DNA of 64,000 nucleotides from Phaseolus vulgaris (Eukaryota > Streptophyta > Magnoliopsida > Fabales > Fabaceae), in assembly GCF_000499845.2 (NCBI RefSeq), contig NC_023756.2, forward strand, positions 34,370,763-34,434,762, read 5' to 3'. Positions 49,865-61,408 of the stretch are shown piece by piece (within the stretch, counting starts at the first letter, position 1; each line of letters begins with the position of its first letter). The notes under the pieces were generated by a model, which was given only the letters and a program-made list of their open reading frames with translations, was not told where the DNA came from and did not search any database. Made by a program: the position numbers and the translations under genes.

Positions 49865-52749
49865 CTATTGTTTACCTATGCTAGAGTTATAAAAATTAAT
49901 GAAATATGTGGACCAAGAATCTCTAACATATGAAATGCCTTCCTCACTCAATGGTGTTTCTTCTGTGAATAACTGCATTGCAAAGTTGACATAAATTAGT
50001 TTCTAGATATATATATGTTCAAGAATTATAAAAATGATTTAACATATACCTCTTTCCAACCAGTTTTAACACCTAGTCTTATAATGGTAATCATCCATTG
50101 CATAATGTAATAGCCACACTCATAGCTTCCTGGTTGTTTATTACACTATAATTCAATAAAAAGTAATATGTTAGTATATTGATAAACAATGATAATAGAG
50201 AAAGAAAAAAATTACAAACCTTTACTCTTATGTAGTTCAAATTATTTGAACTGGATCGACCTTTTAGGATGTTATATCCACGCCATGAACTGGTTAATAC
50301 AAAAAACCTCGTTAGTAGATGGTTAATTAGTAACATACAAAGTTAAGTTTATACTATACTTACGTATCAATGATATCCTTAAATTTTGTGGGCATCTTCT
50401 TGTGTAGGGAACAGAACCACACAGCAGTCTTATCAACCATTGATAAGACAAGTAACTGCCAATGATGCCTATATGATCATTGAAAAGAGTTAGTAAATAT
50501 TTAAAACATGAAATAATAATAATTGATGACATATAATTAAACTTACTCATTAATATAAGGGCATAAATAAATTTGTTTTCCCTCTTTTTCCAGGATGTTA
50601 GTGATGTATGCTTGAGTCTCAGTTGAGTTTGGTCCAACGGGATTAGTATATGCAGGATCTACGAATCCATACATATTTTCTTTCCCCTCAGTGATACAGA
50701 CTCTATGCAAAAACCTACAATTTTTTAGTTAAAGCATAATCAATAATGATTTAACATAAAGCAAATTGAATAATAGGTAAAGATACTTACATCATAAAAA
50801 ATTGAATTATACTTATATTGAGCTCCTGTTTCCCAGATATAAATTCTGATAAATCTGTGTTGTAAATCATCAGTGGCAGTTCAGTGTTGATTTGAAAAAA
50901 ATGTATTATCCCACGGAACTGGAAAAGGATCATTGCCAATCTGACTAGCAATGAGACGTAGGGAAGCCATAGGATCGTCAACTGGAACCTCACGCTTCTT
51001 TTTCGGACTTGGTGGCTAAAAAGGTTTCTACAAGATAAACAACATTTGTATTAAATTATATGTAATATATAAATATAAATAAAAAATAATATAATGAAAC
51101 GAAATTATTACATGAGGTTCGGGCATAGATCGAATGAGCTCTCTAGGCCAGGCAACGAATGTCTGAAATGCATCGGCCACGGTGGTTACCTCATCTGAAG
51201 GTAGTGGAACACGAGCATCAGGAAATCGTACTTTTTCAACTGTAACCTTCGCCACATCAGGGGAGAGAGGAACGTTATGTAAGGTGGTGGCGTTTGTATA
51301 GACTTTTCCAAGTGCCACCACCCGAGGAAGTTTGCCGCCCACTACCAGTAGCTCACAATCCTCTGTCTGCCCATTGATATCATCCCCTGATGTTGGAGGA
51401 GCCGCACAACTCCCCTTTGTGCTCTTGGGAGTGGGACTAACAAGGGGTTCAATCGGCTCAGCACAAACTTGTTGCGATAGAAACTCTTGTCGCATTCGAT
51501 CATTCTCCTTTTTCATCTCCAGCCACATCAAATCAGTCTTCTTTCTCATCTTCTCCATTATTTCTTCACGTAACTTACTCTTCATTCGAGTTTCCTTCTT
51601 GGAGGAGGAGGATGGCTGTCGTTCTGAAACTCCAAAATAAAGTTTAATTCCGACCCCTTGTCCAACGGCACGAACACGACCAGAGTGTTCAGGTCGTCCA
51701 ATTGCTTCAACCAGGATATCGTGACGACCTTCAGCAACAAATTTACCGTCGGATTCCAAGGAATCCTGCAAGAGTACACAAAAACCATATTTTCAATCAT
51801 TAATATAATTAATGCTTTAAAAAAATTGAAAATAACAAAAATAACTTACAATTTTTTCGATTATAACCCCGGATTGCTCAGAACTTGGTGCACCCGACTT
51901 CTTAATTCGGGCCCTCTTCCATTTTACATGGCGAAAAGGTGGTGATGGAGGAGAAGTGACCCCTGTTTCCACATTCTCAAACAACGTCCGCTGTTGAGAT
52001 TTCTCCTTTTCCACAATCAGTGTTTGCTCAAGTTTTCTATACCCCGAACGAGACATAACGTGCGGGGTAAGATTCTTCAAAGCTATCTCTTGAGCTTTCT
52101 TCCGACGATCCTGTCATAATTGAAATAAACAAACTGAAGTAAATAAGATAAACTTATTAATGTTATATAATCAAAAAAGTTACTTCACTTACCATCCAAG
52201 CCTCATTTTCACGGCTTTCTCTAAAAAGACGCCATGTCTCTTCATCAATATGTTGGTACTTTAAACATGGATTTTCGTCTTTAAGGTCGCCAAAAATGTA
52301 TCTCGAAGTCAGTCTTGACTTAAAGGTACGAAATTTAAGTGCGATATTGGATAATATCTTTGATCGAAGCGGTTCCACATCAGGAATGTCAAAGTTTGCC
52401 TGGAAACTAACATCATCAAATTAAAATTAATTAATCAATATTAAAAAGCATTATATGATAACAATAATAATGTAAAGCTTACCAGAACATCCTCCTATAG
52501 CATGTTCCGATCAACCTCTGAAACCTCATCCCATGAATTAATGAAAATGGAGAGCCTCTCACGAGAAACAACTCCAAGATAGCTCATAAACTCATCTGCC
52601 TTAGGACCAAAAGCCACTTCAGTGTTGACGTCAATGTCAACATGTGTCTTCTCACCAGCAGCACGTCTCACTGCAAGACGCTTCAATCTAGTAGGTCCTC
52701 TATTGCCTCGTCCAGATCGAGGTCTGTTTGGAGTCTGGTCGTCATCCAT
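49865..52749 (-). pseudogene. CACTA accessory gene with C-terminal Ulp1-like (C48) domain, ten exons
   Basis: Exons inferred (minus): 52749-52483, 52399-52193, 52110-51850, 51765-51112, 51027-50791, 50714-50547, 50468-50364, 50289-50220, 50145-50050, 49972-49865. All have GT-AG junctions and join in one phase if one T is removed from a T7 run in exon 5 (near 50896). The start MDDDQTPNRPRSG leads to a basic, helical plant-transposase-like part (exons 2-4, ENEAWM, KKTDLMWLEMKKENDRM). The end is Ulp1-like: HHWQLLVLSMVDKTAVWFCS (His) and QPGSYECGYYIMQW (Cys). The usual Asp position reads FCSL. TAG codons near 52495 and 51017 also break it. Confidence 0.8.
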
Positions 52750-52867
52750 GTCTCTGTTAAAAAAATTAGGTAACAAACATTAGTTAATGTGAATCGAATT
52801 AAAATCATATAAAAATAATACAAAAAATTCTAAATGTTTATTTACATGTTGCATATGGGTTGAATGT

Positions 52868-55800
52868 TTATATGTAAATTCCTTCACTGTGGTCTTTACG
52901 GGTTGCATGTACATCATCAAGTACATCGTCATCTTTATTAGTTATCATTGGTGTGAATGAACGAGTTTCGCCATATTCAATATCATCTATGGCTTCCCCT
53001 TGTTTTTTCCCGTGTAAAACGACATACCAATGTTCTGACGTAGGATCTTTCACATAGAAAACCTGAGATGCTTGTTGAACCATTATAAATGGCTCATCTC
53101 GATACCCTATCTTTCGAAAGTCCACTAGTGTGAATCCTGATTCATCAATTTTAACCCCACTTTTATTGTCAATCCATTTACACTTGAAAACTGGAACGGA
53201 AAACTTAGTGTAGTCAATCTCCCATATCTCTTCTATAAACCCATAGTATGCCTTTGATCCAAGTACTGGATTTGTATCTTTCGAAGTCGAAAACTGCATT
53301 GACTCGGCTTCAAGAGTAACACCAGAATTTTGAATTGTACTCTTTTCATCCATGGACTTCGTGTAAAATATACAATTATTCACTTCGTACGCTGTACATG
53401 AGATGACATCAAACTTCAATCCAGCAACCAACCAAGTCAAGGTCTCTGATGCCGTTGAATCCTTGAACACCTCATCTTTAAACCAAGGCATGAAAGTTCT
53501 ATTGTGTTCCATCAAGACCCATTTCTCTGCTTGTCTTGGGTTATTTGCCTTCACAATGGCTTTATGAGCTTCTATGTAAGGTACAACTTCATCTGTGTTA
53601 TTCAATATGTACAAATGTGCTTGCAAGACTTCTGATCGAGATTTGCTTACAATATTCACACCACGTAAACATTTAGTTGTAGAACGCCTGTGGTGCCATG
53701 AATTAGCTGGAACACCTATTGGATTTGCTTTTGTCATGTACTCTGAACAAAATTCAATACTTTCTTCAGCTATGTACCTTTCAATCATTGAAGCCTCTGG
53801 ACGATAATGATTTTTCACATAACCTTTCAAAATTTTCATATACCGCTCAACAGGATACATCCATCTTAAGTACACTGGTCCACACAATCTAACCTCTCTT
53901 ACCAGATGCACCACTAGATGAACCATGATGTCAAAAAAAGACGGAGGAAAAAACATTTCCAATTCACACAAGATAACAACAATTTCATTTTGAAGTTCAT
54001 CTAGTTTTGAGGGATCAATGACTTTACAATAGATGGAAGAGAAGAATGAGCACAAACGGGTTATGGTGTGTCTAACATTTTTTGGTAAGATCCCACGGAT
54101 AGCTACCGGCAACAACTGTTGCATCAAGATGTGACAATCATGAGACTTCAACCCAATTAACTTCAAATCTTGCATTGACACTAGGCTCTTCACATTTGAG
54201 GAATGTCCTTGTGGCACTTTCACACCCTTTAGACATTGACAAAAACTAATTTTTTCATCTTTTGACATTGTGTAACAGGCTGGGGGAAAATATGTACGCT
54301 TACCCATTTCTATGGGTGCCAACTCGCCGCGTATGTTCATCTCAATCAAATCTAAACGAGCATTTAGACCATCCTTCGTCTTCCCGTTAATGTTAAGAAG
54401 TGTACCAATTAAGCTATCACACACATTCTTCTCAACATGCATTACATCTATACAATGTCTGACTTCTAACCTCGACCAGTACGGAAGATCAAAGAAGATT
54501 GATTTCTTCTTCCAAATATTTGTCACAAATGACTTTTTTTTGGACTTACCGAAGGTGTGGTCTATGTTATTTACCTTTTGGTAAACCTCAACACCGGTTA
54601 ATGGAGTTGGTGGACCACTACCCTCTTGGTGTCCATTAAAGGCTTTTTTCAACCTCCGGTAAGGATGATGACTTCTAAGAAACCTCCGATGCCGAAGATA
54701 TACTGTTTTCCTTCCATGTTTCAATTGTTGAGAAGCAGTGTCTTCTTCGCATATTGGACATGCTTTGTGACCCTTAACACTATAACCTGATAAGTTACCA
54801 TATGCCGGAAAGTCATTGATGGTGCAAAATAACATGGCATGAAGCTTGAAAGTTTCATTAGCAAATCCGTCAAATACTTCGACACCCTAGTCCCACATTA
54901 ACTTCAAATCTTCAATTAGGGGACTTAGATAAACATCAATATCATTCCCTGGTTGTTTCGGACCGGATATCATCATAGACAACATCATGTATTTTCGCTT
55001 CATGCACAATCCAGGAGGTAAGTTGTAAATAACTAGTAATACAGGCCATGAACTATGATTTGTACTCATATTACCAAACGGATTCATTCCGTCTGTAGCT
55101 AAACCAAGTCGGATATTTCTTGATTCTTTACCAAATTCTGGAAAGTCATCATCAAATTTCTTCCATTGAATAGAATCAGCTGGATGTCGGTACATGCCAT
55201 CGCATTTCCTCTCATCTGCATGCCATCTAAGATTCTTAGCATCGTCTGGGTTTGCAAACAAACGCTTCATCCTTGGAATGATGGGAAGATACCACATAAC
55301 CTTCATTGGGGGTCCATGCTTTTCCATGTCATCAATAGAATCATCATCTTTTTGTTTCAACTTATAACGTGATAAACCACACCTCGGACAACTTTTCAAC
55401 AATTCAAAATCTTTCCGGTATAATATACAATCATTAGGACATGCATGTATCTTTTTGTACTCCATACCCATTGGACAAAGAATCTTTTTGGCCTCGTAAT
55501 TACGATTAGGTAGACTATTTCCCTTTGGAAGCATATCCTTCAACAGCTGGAGCAATTCCGTGAAGCTTTTATCAGTCCATCCGTTTATTGCCTTCAAATT
55601 CATCAATCTTAACACCGCCGACAACCGTGTGAAGTTAGTTGATCCAGGATACAAAGGAGTTTCTGCATCTTTTGACATACTTTCATATCCATGCGCTTTT
55701 GCAAAACACTCAGCTCCCACATCACGAATCATGTCCTCCAATCGATCATCATCTCCATCATCGTGTACTGCTTCATCCATGGTAGAACCCACATATTCCT

Positions 55801-56068
55801 CAGTTACGGAAACACGTGGTAAATTTAATAATTCACCATGCCATGTCCAAGTTGTATAAGATCGAAGAAACCCATCACACAGCAGGTGTTCCCTCATGAT
55901 ATTCACATCCAGTATCCTTCCATTCAAATAGTTAACGCACGGACACCTGATCTTTGCTCCATCATGACCACTAATAATCGCGTTACGCTGCGCAAATTGT
56001 ATAAATTCCTCTACTCCCCTTTCGTACTCATCACTTATACGAACAGCATTAATCCAACTTCGATCCAT
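52868..56068 (-). pseudogene. TNP2-type CACTA transposase, one nonsense codon
   Basis: 1066 codons in one frame from MDRSWINAVRISDEYERG (56068) to 52868, interrupted only by TAG at 54887-54889 (MWD-stop-GVEVFDGFAN). Domains in order: transposase-associated N-terminus with CPCVNYLNGR; Transposase_21 core with CPMGMEYKKIHACPNDCILY, CPRCGLSRYK, LRWHADER and LATDGMNPFGN, then NDFPAYGNLSGY, CPICEED and CIDVMHVEKNV; a DUF4218-like part (MVHLVVHLVREVRLCGPVYL, YPVERYMKILKGYV); and a DUF4216-like end (KCKWIDN, GYRDEPFIMVQQASQVFYV). It would bind the terminal repeats and cut the element. The upstream 700 bp contains no second exon that I can prove. Confidence 0.9.
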
Positions 56069-56840
56069 TATATATTCTGGAATATAGTTAGGATTTTCTA
56101 ATAATTAGTATTCTATTCAATCTCACACATTTGTCGAGGGTCGAACACCCCCGGACTCAATCCAAACACGATATTTCTATTCTAAAAGTAACAATAACTA
56201 ACATAACATAAAACTTTTATTAAAATGTAATTAACAACTAACTAAATATATAATATAAATTTAAGAAAATAGAAATTATATAATACAAAAATTCAAAATA
56301 CACACAAATATATAAATTATTAGTTATTAGTTATAAATTCCAAGTTGTATTAGTTATTAATTAAATATATATTATAATACAGAAAAATAACAATTCAAAA
56401 TATTAAATATAAATTTAAAATATTAAATATAAATTCAAAATATTAAATATAAATTAAATACAACACCAACCTTTAGGTTGATGGTGATCGGAGTGGCAGA
56501 GGCACAAAACGAAGACGAGGACGAAGACGAAGACGAAGGCGCAGGCGGTGGCGGAAGTTTTCGACTATGACAGTGGCAGTGGCGGAGCAGAAAAAACCGG
56601 CGAACCCAATAGAACAGTAACCACCTATATGACAAAAACGAGTTAGGAAACGAAATGACAATGCCAAGGAAGTGAATAATGACAATGACAAACACGAAAA
56701 CGAAAACAAACGTTGAAGCGGAGAGAGCTGAAACTTACAATGCAAAGGGAGAGCTGAAACAGAAGACGAAACGTTGAAACGAAGAGCGGAGAAGACGAAA
56801 GTGAAAGTGAAAACTAGTGGCGCGCTTCAATTTTTAGGGT
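56069..56840 (-). promoter_or_regulatory. upstream region of the G1 transposase gene
   Basis: AT-rich near the gene, then a purine-biased stretch with GACGAAGACGAAGACGAAGG (about 56515-56540). Two short minus-strand ORFs here are low-complexity and probably 5' untranslated sequence. The promoter would lie here or in the terminal repeats. Confidence 0.5.
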
Positions 56841-57191
56841 AAAATTGATTTACAAATGCGGTTCTAGGGTAAGACCGCATTTGTAAATCAATTTAATTAC
56901 AAAAATGCGGTCTTTACTATGACCACATTTGTAAATCATTCTGAATTGATTTACAAATGCGGTCATACTAAAGACCGCATTTGTAATTCAATTCAGAATG
57001 ATTTACAAATGCGGTCATAGTAAAGACCGCATTTGTAAATTATTCGAATTGATTTACAAATGCGGTCTTACCATAGAACCGCATTTGTAAATCAATTTAA
57101 TTACAAAAATGCCACCGCATTTTTTACAAATGCGTTTAAGCGCAAAGTCGCACTAAATAAAGGGTCGTTGTTTTCATATTTTGTACTAGTG
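56841..57191. repeat. right terminal and subterminal repeats of G1
   Basis: About ten ATGCGGT/ACCGCAT cores in 350 bp, in head-to-head pairs such as TTACAAATGCGGTC...GACCGCATTTGTAAAT. It ends GTACTAGTG at 57191. Confidence 0.9.
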
Positions 57192-58031
57192 ATAATACAT
57201 TATTTTAAAAATTGTATTCATTATAAGTATCTTATGATAATGGTTGGGAATAAAATCATGTGACAATAATTATAATTATAATTTTATTATATATTATAAT
57301 TTATATTTTTTTATGTTGTTTATCACACTAGTGCAGAAAGGCAAAACAATGGCGACTATTTTACATTCACAAGGACGGCTATATAGTCGCATTTGATCAA
57401 CACACATTCTTAAATCAAAGAGATACAAGTGCATTTGTAAATACTATTTATAAGGGTGGCTATTTCTGGTACCGCACTTGTATATGCTTCTGAACCAGGG
57501 TGACCGCATTTGTAAATCAATTCAGAATGATTTACAAATGCGGTCATAGTAAAGACCGCATTTGTAAATTATTCGAATTGATTTACAAATGCGGTCTTAC
57601 CATAGAACCGCATTTGTAAATCAATTTAATTACAAAAATGCCACCGCATTTTTTACAAATGCGTTTAAGCGCAAAGTCGCACTAAATAAAGGGTCGTTGT
57701 TTTCATATTTTGTACTAGTGATAATACATTATTTTAAAAATTGTATTCATTATAAGTATCTTATGATAATGGTTGGGAATAAAATCATGTGACAATAATT
57801 ATAATTATAATTTTTATTATATATTATAATTTATATTTTTTTATGTTGTTTATCACACTAGTGCAGAAAGGCAAAACAATGGCGACTATTTTACATTCAC
57901 AAGGACGGCTATATAGTCGCATTTGATCAACACACATTCTTAAATCAAAGAGATACAAGTGCATTTGTAAATACTATTTATAAGGGTGGCTATTTCTGGT
58001 ACCGCACTTGTATATGCTTCTGAACCAGGGT
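56974..58031 (+). repeat. 529/530-bp tandem duplication spanning the G1/G2 boundary
   Basis: 56974-57502 and 57503-58031 are essentially identical: the ATGCGGT repeats, the G1 terminus CTAGTG (57191 and 57720), the spacer and the G2 start CACTAGTGCAGAAAGG (57326 and 57856). The only difference seen is one extra T near 57815. This duplicates a 67-codon spurious ORF (57060, 57589). Confidence 0.93.
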
Positions 58032-58399
58032 TTAGGGTTTAGGGGTAATGCATTTACAAGTACAGCTATTACCATAGCCACACTCATAAATTTGATATAC
58101 AAGGGCGGCTTTGGTAAATAATCGTCCTTGTAAATCAAATTTATGAGTGCGGCTATGGTAATAGCCGCACTTGTAAGTCTTGCGCTGGAGTTATAAGTGT
58201 GACTATGGTAAATAGTTGTCCTTGTAAATAGTGATTTTTTTTTAGTGCAATCTGTTTAGTGCTAATTCCCATATAAATTTGTTCATATATATATCCAGCT
58301 AGACAAATACATAAATTTAGATAAATACAGAGAATCAAATATATATTGATGAAAATGTATTGCAAACACTAATCAAATTACATATAATCCCTACAATAT

Positions 58400-59105
58400 T
58401 GATAAACTATCCTAGAGTTATAAAAATTTATGAAATATGTGGACCAAGAGTGTCTCACATATGCTATGGCTTCCGAAGTCATTGGTGCTTCATCCATGAA
58501 GAATTGCATTTCAAAATATGGTTGACATAAAATAGTTTTAAGATACATATATGTTCAAGAATTATAAAAATAATTTAACATATCATGTTACCTCTTCCCA
58601 ATCCCTTTTAAGGCCTAGTCTTACAATGGTAATCATCCATTGCATAACGTAATAGCCACACTCATAGCTTCCTGGTTGTTTATTACACTATAATTCAATA
58701 AAATCTAAGAGTTTGTATATTGATAAACAATGAAAAGAGAAAGAAAAAAATTAAAAACCTTTATTCTTATCCATTTCAAATTATTTGAACTGGATAGACC
58801 TTTTAGGATGTTATATCCACGCCATGAACTGGTTAATACAAAAAACCTCGTTAGTAGATGGTTAATTAGTAACATAAAGAGTTAAGTTTATAGTGTACTT
58901 ACGTATCAATGATATTCTTAAGATTTGGGGGTATCTTCTTGTGTAGGGAACAAAACCACACAACAGTCTTATCAATCATTGATAAGACAAGTAACTGCCA
59001 ATGATGCCTATATCATCCATGAAAAGAGTTAGTAAATATTTAAAACATGAAATAGTAATAATTGACGACATATAATTAAACTTACTCATTAATCATAAGG
59101 GCATA
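58400..59105 (-). pseudogene. Ulp1-like 3' exons of G2
   Basis: Exons homologous to the last four of G1: AYVRDTWSTYFINFYNS-like codons (about 58410-58510), CGYYVMQWMITIVRLGLK (58600-58690), a short exon near 58765-58836 and HHWQLLVLSMIDKT (near 58905-59010), with conserved GT-AG borders. The catalytic Cys context SYECGYY is present. Upstream exons are missing. Confidence 0.78.
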
Positions 59106-59409
59106 CAATTAAAGAATCAGTTGGATGTCGGTACATGCCATCACATTTCCTCTCATCTGCATGCCATTTAAGATTCTTAGCATTGTTTGGGTTTGCAAAC
59201 AAACGCTTCATCCTTGGAATGATGGAAAGATACCACATAACCTTCATTGGGGGTCCATGCTTTTCTATATCTTCAATAGTATCATCATCTTTTTGTATCA
59301 ACTTATAACGTGATAACCCACACCTCAGGCAACTTTTCAACAATTCAAAATCTTTTCGGTATAATATACAATCATTAGGACATGCATGTATCTTTTTATA
59401 CTCCATACC
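59106..59409 (-). pseudogene. TNP2 transposase fragment of G2
   Basis: GMEYKKIHACPNDCILYRKD, LKSCLRCGLSRYKL, MKVMWYLSIIPRMKRLFANP and LKWHADERKCDGMYRHPTDS match residues of the G1 transposase (55170-55470) with few changes. It is cut on one side by the internal deletion and on the other by the F LTR. Confidence 0.88.
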
Positions 59410-60211
59410 TGTACCGACCGATCCTCGGCCTCGGGCATTGACCAAAGGTGGGGTCCACTGGAAAGTTCAGCAGAACGGGAAGGAGTCTCGTTAGGCTCAC
59501 GAGTAAGGAAGCCGAGGAGGGGGCGGCACCAAGGCAGGGCATGGAGTCCTCGGGCCTCGGCACCTCAACAGTAAAAATGGACAAAGAAAGGTGGCTCACA
59601 AGCCACACCCCAGTTGCCAGCAGGGAGAGGCCCAGATCACGAGGGATCCGTGCATGGGGTGTAGGGACGCGGTAGTACGCACTACCGTTAAAGAGCCACT
59701 GGGAAAGAAACGACTCGTAAGGGTCACGTCCCAGGGTTGATATGCATGCATGGCACATGAGTAAGGCAGGGAACTCCCAGGGTGGATGACTCAGAGATTG
59801 GGTGCACGAGTTGGCATCCAAGCAGTTATCTCGCGGCAATAGCACTTCGGCAGAGTAGTCTTAACACACTAGATGTCCCTAAGCCTGGGTGTTAGTGTCG
59901 CTAAGACGCACCTACAGGATGCTTAAGTCACAGTCAAACAGAAGGGTAAAAACACGGAGAGGTATATAAGGGTGACAACAAACATAACAAGGTACGCTTT
60001 AGAATAGATTACGCTTTCATTGGTGCACGTTACGCATTTCGGAGAGAAGGAACAGAGAGAGAGAACACACACAGTGCTATCAGAATTAGAGTTTGATGTT
60101 CATTGCCCGGGAGTTTGACTTGAGCGTCGGAGTGCAAACGGCCGCGAGTGCGCTATTTGTCTCTTTGTTTTCACGTGTTTCCATCGGAGGAAAGGGACGT
60201 GGGAGCAGAGG
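59410..60211 (+). repeat. 5' LTR of Tat element F, left segment
   Basis: Starts TGTACCGACCGATCC. AGGTATATAAGGGTGAC near 59960 is TATA-like; GAGCGTCGGAGTGCAAACGG near 60123 is the shared block. It ends with AGAGG (60207-60211), the left target copy of the solo LTR. Confidence 0.88.
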
Positions 60212-61221
60212 TGATGGAGATCAAGTAAGAGAGGATTTCACTAATGGAGGAAGAGGCCATCCACCCAAGCATTTAAAGTTCTTCCTTCTAGTCTTCTAAA
60301 AAATTAAAGAAGAATTAAATAAAGAGAGGACCAAGCCTAAAGCCAACAAGAAGACTACAAGCATTCAAGAATGGGCTCCAATTAATATCTCTCTTTATAG
60401 TTTCTTTTGTATAAATTTGTAAATAATATAAAATAGCTTTAGGATGTGCTAAAGAGGGAAAACTTAAAGACACTTCCATTGTATAGCACTTTAGGCGTTA
60501 GGAAAAATCTAGAAAGGTGCCTCTTCACTCTCCTTTAGGCGCTAGAATAGGAAAAGTTAGAAGGTCACCTTTGAAAGCTTCTCTTGTAAGCTTCTCTTGT
60601 ACTTTGTGACCAGCCCTCTCTATTATAAAAGGGGTGCTTAGGTCTTTGAAATGATAGAATTGATTTTTGAGTAAAGAACCTCTCCCAAATTGGTGAGTGA
60701 ATTGAGAGAGACTTGTGTCTTCTTCTCTTCTAGTCTTATCTTGAGTGCATTCTTGGACTCTCAAGTGGCGGCATCTACACTAATCTTGAAGCCTTTCATC
60801 CTTCAAGTGGCGTGCACATCTCCAAGAGCTACAACCACATAAGTTTTCTAGTTCTTTTCATATTCTTCATCCATTTCCATTCCCAAACAAACTCTAAAAC
60901 ATGTCTTTGATGTTTCTAGTCATTTCAATCGGTAGAACTTGCTTATTTTGTGTTTTCATTCGGTAGTTCCTTCTAGTTTGTTGTTCTTGTGGTTTTTGTT
61001 GTGTTTCCTTGTGCTTTAATCGATTCATTTGTGTTTTAATCGGTTCATATGCCATATTATGGGTTTCTATATGAGTTTGGCTTAGTTACTTATGTTTTGG
61101 TGAGTTCTTGATGGTTAAGAACATTGATCCAATTCTTAAAAAGTGCCTAATCATATTCCAACTCTTGTGAATCCATAACATGTTCATATTATGTCTCTAT
61201 CATGTTATTGGAATCATATCA
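60212..61221 (+). repeat. solo LTR of the gypsy C family
   Basis: TGATGGAGATCAAGTAAGAG to GGAATCATATCA, 1010 bp, with AGAGG duplications at 60207-60211 and 61222-61226. Collinear with 42814-43805 (TATAAAAGGGG near 60634, CAAGTGGCGGCATC near 60762, CGGTTCAT repeats). No internal sequence remains. Confidence 0.94.
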
Positions 61222-61408
61222 AGAGGGTTCTTGGACGCGAAGTTATCAGAGATGCACAAAGACAATTAGGTCAACCGACGGGAACATTTAGCACCCACCA
61301 TGGGCACGTTCTAAAACACCTGTCCCAACCGCAAGAAAGGGAGAAGAATCGTGAAGACTCATCAAGAATTGTCAAGATTCACCAAGATTCATCAAGAAAC
61401 GTTAAAAA
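61222..61408 (+). promoter_or_regulatory. end of LTR F, primer-binding region and gag leader
   Basis: The LTR ends TCAACCGACGGGAACA at 61286. TTTAGCACCCACCATGGGC follows, the position of the primer-binding site; I cannot name the tRNA with confidence. The leader to 61408 has repeated CAAGATTCA words. Confidence 0.6.

Larger units (their letters stand above)
49356..57191 (-). mobile_element. CACTA (En/Spm) transposon G1, near-complete
   Basis: Ends CACTAGTGCAGATATG and, reversed, CACTAGTACAAAATATG, flanked by the 3-bp duplication ATA (49353-49355, 57192-57194); 7836 bp. Both ends carry dense subterminal repeats of a TGCGGTC core. The minus strand encodes a TNP2-type transposase and downstream a multi-exon gene ending in a Ulp1-like domain. 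Few disabling changes were found, so the element was active not long ago. Confidence 0.95.
57856..59409 (-). mobile_element. second CACTA transposon G2, truncated
   Basis: Starts CACTAGTGCAGAAAGGC. Subterminal repeats follow with a variant core (GCGGCTA, as in GTGCGGCTATGGTAATAGCC and GTGCGGCTATGG), then 3' exons of a Ulp1-like gene and a TNP2 fragment. An internal deletion joins the two genes near 59100, and the Tat LTR F cuts the element at 59410. The right end is absent. Confidence 0.88.

Noticed and set aside
49865..52749. Host SUMO-protease gene
   Set aside because: It lies wholly within CACTA termini with a TSD, and a second copy sits in a second CACTA element.
56435..56745. Short minus-strand ORFs upstream of TNP2
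   Set aside because: Low-complexity Arg/Leu or Ser-rich translations of a GACGAAGACGAAG stretch; no family resemblance.
57060..57792. Two identical 67-codon ORFs
   Set aside because: Products of the 530-bp tandem duplication over non-coding CACTA ends.
58028..58045. Telomere-like TTTAGGGTTTAGGG
   Set aside because: Only about two units, inside the G2 subterminal region; G1 has a similar GTTTGGGGTTTAGG near 49550.
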